A stretch of 14,175 nucleotides of DNA from Euryarchaeota archaeon UBA39 (GTDB lineage Archaea; Thermoplasmatota; Poseidoniia; Poseidoniales; Thalassarchaeaceae): NCBI GenBank assembly GCA_002503045.1, contig DAQW01000106.1, forward strand, positions 1 to 14,175. The letters are read 5' to 3'. The notes under the pieces were generated by a model, which did not search any database, was not told the DNA's origin, and saw only the letters and a list, made by a program, of their open reading frames with translations. Each line of letters begins with the position of its first letter. Position 1 is the stretch's first letter. Made by a program: the position numbers and the translations under genes. Shown piece by piece: positions 1 to 6,999 of the stretch.

Positions 1-8
1 CGAAGTGG

Positions 9-16
9 TCATATCC
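9..16 (+). promoter_or_regulatory. Putative TATA box for the NfeD-like gene
   Basis: The octamer TCATATCC starts 28 nt before the ATG at 37. The identical octamer lies 29 nt before the tRNA methyltransferase start (7000-7007). In archaea the TATA box sits about 25 nt before the transcription start, so this position predicts a transcript starting at or next to the ATG, i.e. leaderless. No Shine-Dalgarno sequence is seen before this start, which fits. The assignment rests on position and recurrence only. Confidence 0.45.
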
Positions 17-36
17 TTAATGGCGAGTCGTCAATC

Positions 37-651
37 ATGGATATACTCGCCTTCTTTGGTCTAGACGTTCTGACTGGCATGGAATTATTATTCGCAGGCA
101 GTGCTCTTCTGGGTGGATTACTATTCCTTACATGGTTCCTTTTAGCAATGATTGGTGGGGTTGCAGGAGATGTTGCCGGAGATATATTTGGAGCAGATGT
201 TGGTTTCGATGCAGATCTTTCATTCAAGGCCTTGACTTTCCAAGGTATTAGTGCATTTACTATGATGTTTGGATTAATTGGCTTGGCAATAATGAGGGCT
301 GATTATGATGTAATGTTGGCTGTTTTAGGAGGTAGTATCGCTGGAGGCCTTTCCATGTATGCGACTGCTAAGTTGTTCCAAGGATTCAAAGCGTTAGAAA
401 GTGAAGGGACAATGAAGATTGATTCAGCCATTGGTGTTCGAGGTACGGTGTATCTTCGCATTCCAAGTTCTGGAACAGGCCAAGTTCAAGTCACTGTTCA
501 AGGAACTGAAAGAACACTTGATGCAATGTCTAATGGAGAAGTAGAGATTTCTACAGGGACATTCATTACAGTTGTAGATAGAATGGGCACAGTGCTAGTT
601 GTTGAACCATTAACTGGTATGAAAGCAAGGAACAATGACGAGTCAGAATAA
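37..651 (+). CDS. NfeD-like membrane protein with C-terminal OB-fold (flotillin partner)
   Basis: This 204-residue protein has a hydrophobic N-terminal half with about three membrane segments (near 15-43, 68-88 and 92-114). An acidic, Gly/Asp-rich stretch (about 44-62) separates the first two. A soluble beta-rich tail follows (about 130-192) with the spaced Gly and Val pattern of the NfeD OB-fold (IGVRGTVYL, then GQVQVTVQG, then FITVVDRMGTVLVVEPL). This matches the short YuaF-type NfeD proteins, which lack the ClpP-like protease domain of long NfeD. The flotillin gene follows 57 bp downstream on the same strand, the usual genomic partner, so the protein probably acts in the membrane with flotillin. 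It has no visible catalytic residues. The start is the first ATG and has a TATA-like box at -28. The family call is firm from architecture plus context; the molecular role is inferred from bacterial relatives. Confidence 0.8.
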   Translation: MDILAFFGLDVLTGMELLFAGSALLGGLLFLTWFLLAMIGGVAGDVAGDIFGADVGFDADLSFKALTFQGISAFTMMFGLIGLAIMRADYDVMLAVLGGSIAGGLSMYATAKLFQGFKALESEGTMKIDSAIGVRGTVYLRIPSSGTGQVQVTVQGTERTLDAMSNGEVEISTGTFITVVDRMGTVLVVEPLTGMKARNNDESE

Positions 652-677
652 TTTTCCCAAATTTCGTGTTGGGAAAG
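652..677 (+). other. Hairpin between the NfeD-like and flotillin genes
   Basis: A perfect 8-bp inverted repeat, TTTCCCAA (653-660) and TTGGGAAA (669-676), encloses an 8-nt loop. A possible T-G wobble extends it at 652/677. It begins immediately after the stop codon at 649-651. No T-run follows, so it does not look like an intrinsic terminator. It could stabilise or process the upstream mRNA, or be an operator, since it sits just upstream of the likely flotillin TATA box. Confidence 0.4.
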
Positions 678-681
678 GATT

Positions 682-689
682 GATTATCA
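682..689 (+). promoter_or_regulatory. Putative TATA box of the flotillin gene
   Basis: The AT-rich stretch GATTATCA contains TATC 24 nt before the flotillin ATG at 709. The same TATC core sits 25 and 26 nt before the starts at 37 and 7029. This suggests that flotillin has its own leaderless promoter besides read-through from the NfeD-like gene. No Shine-Dalgarno sequence precedes the ATG. Evidence is positional only. Confidence 0.35.
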
Positions 690-708
690 TTAGCATTGTC
701 GTCTAAAC

Positions 709-2199
709 ATGACACGCACGCTTGCCGTTAGAACATTAGCCACAATATTGGCACTAATCGCTATACCGTTAGCAACTGCACAAGAAGTCACCGAAGAAGG
801 TGATGGTGGCGCTGCTGCAATTCTTGTCTTGTCTATATTTGCAATAGTAATTTTCTTTTTAGCAATTTTATTATTTGCAGCATCTCGATATCGTAGATGT
901 CCTCCAGATAAGGTGCTAGTAGTTTATGGAAGAACTGGTTCCGACCGTTCATCTAAGCCAATTCATGGTGGTGGTATATTGGTATGGCCATTGATTCAAG
1001 ATTATGACTACTTAGATCTGAAGCCGATTACAATTAATATTGATTTGAAAAATGCACTTTCTCAGCAGAATATTCGAATCAACGTTCCAAGTACATTCAC
1101 AATTGCAGTAAGTACTGAAGAAGCAATAATGTCCAATGCTGCAGAGCGTCTTCTAGGTCTTACAATCCCAGCAATTTCTGAAATGGCATCGGATATTATT
1201 CTGGGTCAACTTCGTCTTACTGTAGCAATTCTAAACATCGAACAAATCAACAAAGATCGTGACTCTTTCATGGACTTGATTCGAACGAATGTTGAGCAGG
1301 AACTCCGTAAGGTCGGATTGAGTCTTCTTAACGTAAATATTGTAGATATTACTGATGAATCCGATTATATCGAGAGCATTGGTAAGAAAGCAGCTGCAAC
1401 TGCAGTCGAAAGGGCTCGTGCTGATGTCGCTGAACAAGAGAAGATTGGTGCAATCGGTAAGGCAGAAGCAGACCGTGAGAAGGATATCCAGGTTGCATCA
1501 AATCAAGAAAATGCTGCAATGGGAGTAAAGACTGCGGAGCAACAAAGACGTGTTGACGTTGCTGAGAAAGAAGCAGTTGCAGTTAGTGGAGAAAATCTTG
1601 CTAAAGCTGACATTGCTCGTTCCGATGCAGATCTTGCAGAACAAGAAGCAGAAGCAAATCGCCGTGCTATGGTTGCTAGAAACCTCGCACAAGCCGAAAT
1701 TCAGAAGGCTAAGTTCATTGAAGAGGAAGAGAGACTTAAGGCTGAAGAAATTGTTCGTGAACAAATCACAAAACAGCAAATTGAGATTGCTGCAGAAGCA
1801 GAAGCAGAAAGACAACGCAGAATCGCTCAGGGTGAAGCAGATGCAATTCTTGCTCGTTACAGGGCTGAAGCTGAAGGTGTTCAGGCAGTTCTAGATGCTA
1901 AAGCTGCAGGTTATGAGAAACTCATTGCTGCTGCAGGTGGACGTGCAGGTGATGCATCCACTCTATTGATGGTTGAGAAGATTGAATCGATGGTTGCCGC
2001 TCAGGTTGAAGCAATTAGAAACATGAAGATTGACAAGGTCACTGTTTGGGATGGTGGAGGAAATGGAGATGGAAGTGCTACATCCAATTTCGTTAGCAGT
2101 TTAGTCAAGTCATTGCCACCGATTCACGATGTGGCTAAGATGGCTGGCGTTGATCTCCCTTCATATTTGGGAACTGTCGATACTGAAGACTCAGAATGA
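709..2199 (+). CDS. Flotillin / SPFH-domain membrane scaffold protein
   Basis: This 496-residue protein has the flotillin (YuaG/FloT) layout. Residues 1-24 look like a cleavable signal peptide: basic start, hydrophobic core, ATA just before QE. A short acidic/Gly linker and a strong membrane helix (about 36-58) follow. The SPFH/band-7 domain (about 65-225) includes the PPDKVLVVYGR entry strand. A long Ala/Glu/Lys/Arg coiled coil (about 228-420) carries AEAEAE-type repeats, and the tail (about 420-496) is Gly-rich then less charged. Flotillins oligomerise under the membrane, organise lipid microdomains and scaffold signalling or transport proteins. The NfeD-like gene upstream is the typical partner. 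The extra signal peptide before the anchor is unusual, because most flotillins have only a membrane hairpin or one anchor; a two-helix hairpin is the alternative reading of residues 1-58. Family assignment is very secure. Confidence 0.92.
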   Translation: MTRTLAVRTLATILALIAIPLATAQEVTEEGDGGAAAILVLSIFAIVIFFLAILLFAASRYRRCPPDKVLVVYGRTGSDRSSKPIHGGGILVWPLIQDYDYLDLKPITINIDLKNALSQQNIRINVPSTFTIAVSTEEAIMSNAAERLLGLTIPAISEMASDIILGQLRLTVAILNIEQINKDRDSFMDLIRTNVEQELRKVGLSLLNVNIVDITDESDYIESIGKKAAATAVERARADVAEQEKIGAIGKAEADREKDIQVASNQENAAMGVKTAEQQRRVDVAEKEAVAVSGENLAKADIARSDADLAEQEAEANRRAMVARNLAQAEIQKAKFIEEEERLKAEEIVREQITKQQIEIAAEAEAERQRRIAQGEADAILARYRAEAEGVQAVLDAKAAGYEKLIAAAGGRAGDASTLLMVEKIESMVAAQVEAIRNMKIDKVTVWDGGGNGDGSATSNFVSSLVKSLPPIHDVAKMAGVDLPSYLGTVDTEDSE

Positions 2200-2222
2200 T
2201 GGAATCCATCATTTTCTTCTTT
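2195..2222 (+). terminator. Hairpin plus T-rich tract at the end of the flotillin gene
   Basis: An 8-bp perfect stem, AATGATGG (2195-2202) and CCATCATT (2206-2213), with loop AAT overlaps the flotillin TGA stop. TTCTTCTTT (2214-2222) follows. Stem plus T-rich tract resembles an intrinsic terminator, and archaeal termination in any case relies on T-rich tracts. It would separate the NfeD/flotillin unit from the thiolase unit. The tract is interrupted by C residues, so strength is uncertain. Confidence 0.45.
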
Positions 2223-2260
2223 GCCTAGCGACAGTCATACTCATGAATCTCCTTTCTATG

Positions 2261-2265
2261 GGAGG
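2261..2265 (+). promoter_or_regulatory. Shine-Dalgarno site of the thiolase gene
   Basis: GGAGG (within GGAGGGG, 2261-2267) lies 6 nt before the ATG at 2272. This decides the start: an upstream in-frame TTG at 2221 would add 17 residues that are not thiolase-like and would leave the GGAGG inside the coding region. An ATG at 2269 is adjacent but too close to the site. Confidence 0.7.
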
Positions 2266-2271
2266 GGTATG

Positions 2272-3501
2272 ATGGATGACGTTGTGATTGTCGGAGGAGC
2301 TCGGACACCTTTCTGTGAATGGCAAGGTGGTAAACGAGGAGATGGAGAACCAGGTGGACTTCTAAAGGACGTTTCTGCCGAAGATTTGGGGGCTATAGCA
2401 ATCAAGGGCGCTTTAGAGAAAACGGGAACTTCTCCAGAATCAGTTGATCACGTTGTAATGGGTTATGCATTACAGACGTCAGGTCAAGCTATTTTTGGTA
2501 GTCGTCATGCAGGACTCAAAGCAGGAATACCGTATGAAGTGCCAATGTTAACTCTTTCAAGGATTTGTGGCAGTGGTGCACAATCAGTAGTTACTGGTGC
2601 ACAGATGATAATGCTTGGAGAGGCGCAAACTGTAGTTGCAGGAGGGATGGAGAATCTTTCTCAGGCGCCTCATGTGTTGAGAGGTATGCGTGGAACTTTC
2701 AGATTAGGGCGGCCACCTCAAGCCGGCCATGAGTTGTCGAAAGATATGGAGGATTATCTATTCACTAATTTGTTGGATATGCAATGTGGTTCATTTATGG
2801 CTCAAACTTCTGATGAGTTATGTTCCAGAAAAGGTGTGAAACGAAAAGATGCAGATGCATTTGCTGTAGTTAGTCATACTAGAACAGCAGCTAGTATCGA
2901 TTCTGGTTTGTTTGATGAGGAAATTGTTCCAGTCGAAACTCCAAATGGAATTGTAGGCTCTAAGGACGAAGATCATGTGGTTAGAGGGACTAATGAAGAG
3001 TCACTTTCTGGATTAAGGGCTGCATTTGGGCCCGATTCATTGGTTACTGCTGGAAATGCATCTGGCGTAGTTGATGGCGCAGCAGCATTGGTTATCAAAT
3101 CAGCAACTCAAGCCAAAATAGATGGTGATTCACCACTTGCTAGGATTGTTTCTTGGGGAATTGTTGGTATCGAACCTGCTATAATGGCATATGGTCCTGT
3201 ACCCTCCAGCCTCAAAGCTTTAGAAAAGGCAAATCTTTCAGTTGAAGATATAGATAGATGGGAAATAAATGAGGCATTTTCGGGTCAAGCAGTTGCTTGT
3301 ATTCAGGAATTAGGTTTGGATATTGAGAAAGTTAATGTCAATGGTGGAGCAGTTGGTCTGGGTCACCCATTAGCGGCAACTGGTACTCGTCTAATACTTA
3401 CTTTAGCACTGGAATTGAAGCGATCTGGTGGTAAGTATGGGGTTGCTACTGCTTGTATTGGTGGCGGGCAAGGAATAGCTATGGTAATTGAGTCCATGTA
3501 G
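2272..3501 (+). CDS. Thiolase (acetyl-CoA acetyltransferase / 3-ketoacyl-CoA thiolase)
   Basis: This 409-residue protein is a complete thiolase. It condenses two acetyl-CoA to acetoacetyl-CoA, or cleaves 3-ketoacyl-CoA in the reverse direction. The nucleophile is Cys99 in RICGSGAQ, after a FadA-type N-terminus (VVIVGGARTPF). NEAF is at 333-336, the catalytic His365 is in GHPLAATG, and Cys395 is in the CIGGGQG motif. All four thiolase signatures are present, so it should be active. They match the bacterial/eukaryotic degradative-biosynthetic type; the archaeal thiolase that forms a complex with HMG-CoA synthase and a DUF35 protein is a different branch, and neither partner is nearby. Fatty acid breakdown or acetoacetyl-CoA supply are both possible; chain-length preference cannot be read. 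The gene ends in TAG, and the permease gene begins at the next base in the same frame. It has its own GGAGG site and follows a terminator-like hairpin. Confidence 0.9.
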   Translation: MDDVVIVGGARTPFCEWQGGKRGDGEPGGLLKDVSAEDLGAIAIKGALEKTGTSPESVDHVVMGYALQTSGQAIFGSRHAGLKAGIPYEVPMLTLSRICGSGAQSVVTGAQMIMLGEAQTVVAGGMENLSQAPHVLRGMRGTFRLGRPPQAGHELSKDMEDYLFTNLLDMQCGSFMAQTSDELCSRKGVKRKDADAFAVVSHTRTAASIDSGLFDEEIVPVETPNGIVGSKDEDHVVRGTNEESLSGLRAAFGPDSLVTAGNASGVVDGAAALVIKSATQAKIDGDSPLARIVSWGIVGIEPAIMAYGPVPSSLKALEKANLSVEDIDRWEINEAFSGQAVACIQELGLDIEKVNVNGGAVGLGHPLAATGTRLILTLALELKRSGGKYGVATACIGGGQGIAMVIESM

Positions 3502-4299
3502 GTGTATTGTTTGGTCGACCCACTGTTTCCTTTAGTTGTTCTATTGGTATTTCTAACGGGTTTTTTATTCGCTCCTCTTGGATTAGGAGGGGGCCTCTTA
3601 TTCGTACCAATTTTGCATTATGTTGCAGGATTTCCCCTTGATTCGTCAACTCTTGTTCTGTCCTTACTACTAACTGGTTGCGTGTCTTATGGTTCAGGTT
3701 TTGTACATCATAAGGAGGGATTAGTTGATTTTGAAAAAATTAAGATGGGGGCGCCTTCTGCTCTTATTGGCTGTGTGATTGGTGCAATAATTGTAAATCT
3801 GTTAGGCAGTTCCATGGATATTGTCTTCAAGATTTTAGCATTTGGAATTATTTCGTGGGCAATTTTGAAGACTTATCGTCGAATTTCTTCTGGTCGAGTG
3901 CAAAATGAGGGTGGTGAAAATCGTCCATTTGAACTCATTATTGGTACAGGCTTTGGAGGAATGGCTAGTTCAGTATTGGCTATAGGAGCAGGTGCAATTT
4001 ACATTCCAGTATTGAACCAATTTGGAGGGCTTGACTCCCGAAAATCGATTGGTACGAGTTTAGGTTTGATGACGGTCGTAGTCCCTATTTCGGTTTTGAC
4101 TCATGCCTTGTTGTTCAGTGGTCAATGGCCTGAATTTTTCTATATTCTTGGTCTCCCAGTGGCAGTAATTTGTGGTTCAATTATTGGTGCAAAAATCGGC
4201 CTTAAACTTTCAGAGAAGTCACTACTTAGTGGGTTTATTTTGGTATTAAGTGTGGTATTAATTCGTTACTTAATTGATTTAGTCTCCTTAATTCTTTGA
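3502..4299 (+). CDS. TauE/SafE-family membrane permease
   Basis: This 265-residue, highly hydrophobic protein has about eight membrane helices in two halves. Each half carries the family's Gly-rich loop: LGLGGGLLFVPIL (about 27-38) and IGAGAIYIPVLNQFGG (about 161-176), the internal duplication typical of TauE/SafE (DUF81). Members export or import small anions such as sulfite, sulfoacetate or other organic acids; the substrate here cannot be told. A charged cytoplasmic loop (about 124-142) separates the halves. The start is taken as GTG immediately after the thiolase TAG; TTG at 3511 is an alternative. No clear Shine-Dalgarno site precedes it, so translation probably depends on termination-reinitiation from the thiolase. 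The stop directly abuts that of the opposite-strand TraB-family gene. Confidence 0.85.
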   Translation: MYCLVDPLFPLVVLLVFLTGFLFAPLGLGGGLLFVPILHYVAGFPLDSSTLVLSLLLTGCVSYGSGFVHHKEGLVDFEKIKMGAPSALIGCVIGAIIVNLLGSSMDIVFKILAFGIISWAILKTYRRISSGRVQNEGGENRPFELIIGTGFGGMASSVLAIGAGAIYIPVLNQFGGLDSRKSIGTSLGLMTVVVPISVLTHALLFSGQWPEFFYILGLPVAVICGSIIGAKIGLKLSEKSLLSGFILVLSVVLIRYLIDLVSLIL

Positions 4300-5460
4300 T
4301 TAGAAAATAGATCCAAGAATCAATGGTCCAGCTATCCAAGCTCCTATTGATGAACCGATATTACCCATTACTGTGACCATTAGCACCTTTCCTGTTCGAT
4401 TAGTGAAAAGAAGACGTAATTTGTCCATCATCAGGAATTCTTGTAGGTCCTTTGTTCTAGGTGCGCTGAATCGTAATTGGGCAGCACCTGCAAACCACCC
4501 TGCTGCTAAAGTTGGATTCAAAGAAGTAATTGGTGAAGCTATAGCAGCGCTCAAAATTGACAATGGATGCCCTCCTACAATGAGTACACAAAAAGCAGCA
4601 CATGCGGCATTGATAGATAGCCAAGTAAGTGTACTTTCTTTCAATGCCTCAATATCTCCTTGACTAGCTAAATATGCTAATACTCCAATCATTATTGCAG
4701 GTAAAGCAAAAGGAAGTAATTTTTTGACGGTTCCTTTTTTTGGAATAGTCAATAATTCTTCTACTCTTTCGTTGGATAGGGGTTCATTCAGTAATTTTTC
4801 TTCTACACCTTTCAAGTGCCCTGCTCCAATTACTGCCAGAACCTTTCCGTTCGATGCTTCCGTTCGAATTCTCGATGCTAGGAAATCATCTCTTTCATCA
4901 ATGAGAACTTCACCTGCTGCCGGAACCATTTTTCTTAGTTCATCCATCATTTCGCTGATTAAGTCTGAATCTTCTGCAATGGAATCAATGTCTATTTCTT
5001 CATCTTCTTCAGGAGCTAGTAGTGCATTTAGAACTTTGATTTTTTGAAAGAATCCCATTTTTGACCAAACTCTTCGTAGAGTAATTTTCACATCTCTATC
5101 AATTAGGGCTAATTGTATGTTTTTTTCTTCTGCTGCTTCAACTGCAGTCAAAAGGTCAATTCCAGGTTTCTCTCCTAATTCTAGCCCCATTTTTCTTTGT
5201 TGGGCTGCCAATAATGATTGGAACAATAACAACGGTGCCTTGCCATTTTTTATCGCAGAACCTAAAGTTTCTTCATCAAATGCCTGAGGGTTCTGTAAGG
5301 CATTAAGACGATCAATATCCAATTCAACAGCAACAATATCTGGTTTAAAATCATCAATTTGTTCTTTCACTAAATCAGCAGAAGTTCTACTAATATGTGC
5401 CGTCCCAACCAATCTAATATTGTCCTCGACATTTACTACTGCGGATGAATCGATTTCCAT
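4300..5460 (-). CDS. TraB/PrgY-family membrane protein
   Basis: This 386-residue protein has an N-terminal TraB domain with the family's conserved blocks: GTAH (19-22, within RLVGTAHIS), VELD plus Arg (45-51) and GAGH (212-215, IGAGHLKGV). An acidic segment (about 151-171) interrupts the domain. The C-terminal third holds about four membrane helices (near 247-265, 281-297, 300-325 and 358-382), with the PRTKDLQ segment typical of archaeal members. The family includes enterococcal PrgY/TraB, which reduce peptide pheromone activity, and it shares the GX2H-type motifs of the Tiki metalloproteases; a membrane-bound peptidase role is therefore plausible but unproven. The start is ATG 5460, sharing one base with the folP stop and preceded by GGAGG with 7-nt spacing; the in-frame GTG at 5463 is less likely. 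The gene is translationally coupled to folP, with no obvious functional link. Confidence 0.85.
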   Translation of the reverse strand: MEIDSSAVVNVEDNIRLVGTAHISRTSADLVKEQIDDFKPDIVAVELDIDRLNALQNPQAFDEETLGSAIKNGKAPLLLFQSLLAAQQRKMGLELGEKPGIDLLTAVEAAEEKNIQLALIDRDVKITLRRVWSKMGFFQKIKVLNALLAPEEDEEIDIDSIAEDSDLISEMMDELRKMVPAAGEVLIDERDDFLASRIRTEASNGKVLAVIGAGHLKGVEEKLLNEPLSNERVEELLTIPKKGTVKKLLPFALPAIMIGVLAYLASQGDIEALKESTLTWLSINAACAAFCVLIVGGHPLSILSAAIASPITSLNPTLAAGWFAGAAQLRFSAPRTKDLQEFLMMDKLRLLFTNRTGKVLMVTVMGNIGSSIGAWIAGPLILGSIF

Positions 5461-6299
5461 CACCTCTCCTCCAATTTAGCTATTGTCTTTGCTATGTCTA
5501 CATGCTCTGCAACATCGTGAACCCGTAGAATGTCTATTCCTTCTGATTGGGCATATGCTGCTACTCCTAAAGTCCCTGCTAGACGATCATTAGTTTCTTC
5601 ACGGCCCAACAAGTCTCTGAACATTGATTTTCTACTTACTCCCCATAAAATCCGAAATCCTTCCTTTCCTCTAAATGATTTCGAGTTTCTTAGTAATTCC
5701 ATATTGTGTTCTAATGTTTTTCCAAAACCAATCCCTGGGTCAAGACAAATCTGATCAATTGGGTGTCCGCGTCTTACCAATTCTCTAGCCGTCGTCAAAA
5801 GTACTGAACTTACTTCTTGTGCAACATTGCTGTATTGGGGTGATTTTTGCATATTGTTTGGTTCACCTTGCATGTGCATTATACAAACTCCGACTCCGCT
5901 GGATATCACCAATTCAAACATTTCAGGATCTCTTAACCCAGATACATCATTAATCAAAATTGCACCTGCATCAATCGCTCGTCGGGCAACCTCATGCCTT
6001 CTTGTGTCTATAGAAATTGCCACATTGGGAAATTTTTTTTGAATTTCTTGAATTAATGGAATCGTCCTAGATATTTCTTCTTTTATACTCGTTTCTTTTG
6101 CTCCAGGACGGGTGGATTCACCTCCAATATCTATCCAATCGGCCCCATCTTCGATCATTTGTTCGACTATGTTTAGTGAGATATCTATCTCCTCGGATCT
6201 TGATGCCTTGTGGAATGAATCAGGAGTGCAGTTGATTACGCCCATGATGCGCGGCCTTCCATCGTCGCGGCGACATAAGAGGTCCGTCCAGTCGGGCAT
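5460..6299 (-). CDS. folP: Dihydropteroate synthase
   Basis: This 279-residue protein joins p-aminobenzoate to the hydroxymethyl-dihydropterin diphosphate to give dihydropteroate, the folate precursor. It is a TIM barrel with all the usual blocks in order: MGVINCTPDSF (19-29, with the metal-associated Asn23), DIGGESTRPGA (57-67), SIDTRR (96-101), NDVSGLRD (117-124), MHMQG (141-145), DPGIGFGKT (187-195), GVSRKS (220-225, with substrate-binding Lys224) and RVHDV (259-263). Length and motifs are those of bacterial FolP. NCTP replaces the more common NVTP. Many archaea use methanopterin-type cofactors or a distinct route, so a bacterial-type FolP suggests folate use and probably past transfer from bacteria. 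It is the lead gene of a two-gene minus-strand unit. The first 20 codons are strikingly GC-rich compared with the rest. No Shine-Dalgarno site is visible before the ATG. Confidence 0.93.
   Translation of the reverse strand: MPDWTDLLCRRDDGRPRIMGVINCTPDSFHKASRSEEIDISLNIVEQMIEDGADWIDIGGESTRPGAKETSIKEEISRTIPLIQEIQKKFPNVAISIDTRRHEVARRAIDAGAILINDVSGLRDPEMFELVISSGVGVCIMHMQGEPNNMQKSPQYSNVAQEVSSVLLTTARELVRRGHPIDQICLDPGIGFGKTLEHNMELLRNSKSFRGKEGFRILWGVSRKSMFRDLLGREETNDRLAGTLGVAAYAQSEGIDILRVHDVAEHVDIAKTIAKLEER
5468..5472 (-). promoter_or_regulatory. Shine-Dalgarno site of the TraB-family gene
   Basis: On the minus strand, GGAGG (5472 down to 5468) is 7 nt before the ATG at 5460, inside the last codons of folP. 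The start reads TGATG, so the folP stop and the TraB start share one base. The same layout occurs at carA-carB. This favours ATG 5460 over GTG 5463. Confidence 0.65.
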
Positions 6300-6354
6300 T
6301 CGGAGCGGCTAGGTGAGGTATGCTTTATGAGGTGCTGCGCTTGAGTGGCCATGC
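6300..6354. promoter_or_regulatory. Divergent promoter region between folP and a membrane-protein gene
   Basis: Only 55 bp separate two divergent starts. The one AT-rich element, CTTTATGA (6323-6330; TCATAAAG on the minus strand), is centred at about 6327, the midpoint, 28 nt from each ATG. Neither gene has a Shine-Dalgarno site. One TATA-like element could thus serve both directions, giving leaderless or nearly leaderless transcripts. An alternative minus-strand box is GCATACC (6323-6317). Confidence 0.4.
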
Positions 6355-6987
6355 ATGGGTCCCGAAGATTCGCTTACTCCCGAATCTCCTGATGATGTTC
6401 CTTCTAGGCTCTCTGTAAGTAATGATGCAATGATTCCAGATCGAGAACAGATCGAACTTGCAGATGCAGTTCTTGCCAGATTAAACCCTTCAGATGCTCA
6501 CGAACTTCGTCAAATGACAACACGATTTGGCTTAGTATCTGGAATGTTGATGATGATTGTAGTATTATTTTGGTGGCTCGCCATTCATGTTGCTGGAAAC
6601 GAATGGGGAGGCAATCATGGACCTAGTTCTATTTTCTTCGATTTATCATTCGCTGAAGTATCTTGGATAGTTCCGATTCTGGTTTTTTTCGCTACTCTTC
6701 TCGTATCTTTATCTCGTGAACGAGGAGGAGCACTAACTGCAACATTAGGAGGGGGTTTCTTCGTTCTAGTAGTGTATCTTGCCATTGAGCCCGTAGGGCA
6801 TGCAATGTTTTCCACTGATGCTAGTACTGACTTGATGACATCTATTCTTCAAACACTTCGACTCACTGCACTTGGAATATTGGTTCACTTTAGTGCTCGC
6901 TATTTCCTAGATGCTATGCTAGTTGCTTGGGTAAGAGGCGTTATTTCTAACTTTGATGTTGCCTTGGCTCCAATGAAAGATGAATGA
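6355..6987 (+). CDS. Four-helix membrane protein of unknown function
   Basis: I do not recognise this 210-residue protein. The first 57 residues are soluble and acidic, rich in Pro/Ser/Asp/Glu, and include a short helix-like stretch (REQIELADAVLARL, 30-43). Four membrane helices follow (about 58-80, 102-118, 128-146 and 163-181). A polar loop with Trp, His and Asn lies between the first two, and a short amphipathic tail ends in charged residues. No catalytic motif is visible. The first ATG is used; ATG at codon 26 is an alternative that would remove the Pro/Ser-rich leader. The gene is divergent from folP across a short shared promoter region and is followed 41 bp later by the tRNA methyltransferase, which has its own TATA-like box, so co-function is not implied. 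Confidence 0.7.
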   Translation: MGPEDSLTPESPDDVPSRLSVSNDAMIPDREQIELADAVLARLNPSDAHELRQMTTRFGLVSGMLMMIVVLFWWLAIHVAGNEWGGNHGPSSIFFDLSFAEVSWIVPILVFFATLLVSLSRERGGALTATLGGGFFVLVVYLAIEPVGHAMFSTDASTDLMTSILQTLRLTALGILVHFSARYFLDAMLVAWVRGVISNFDVALAPMKDE

Positions 6988-6999
6988 ATTAGGAATCAC

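Noticed and set aside
1231..1894. Open frames on both strands inside the flotillin gene (minus 1231-1437 and 1498-1815, plus 1550-1894)
   Set aside because: They are shadows caused by the low-complexity Ala/Glu/Lys coiled-coil codons; their translations are Leu/Phe/Cys- or Lys/Gln-rich without domain character, and the flotillin frame is unmistakable.
2221..2271. TTG at 2221 as the thiolase start
   Set aside because: It adds 17 residues with no thiolase similarity and has no ribosome binding site, whereas GGAGG sits correctly before ATG 2272.
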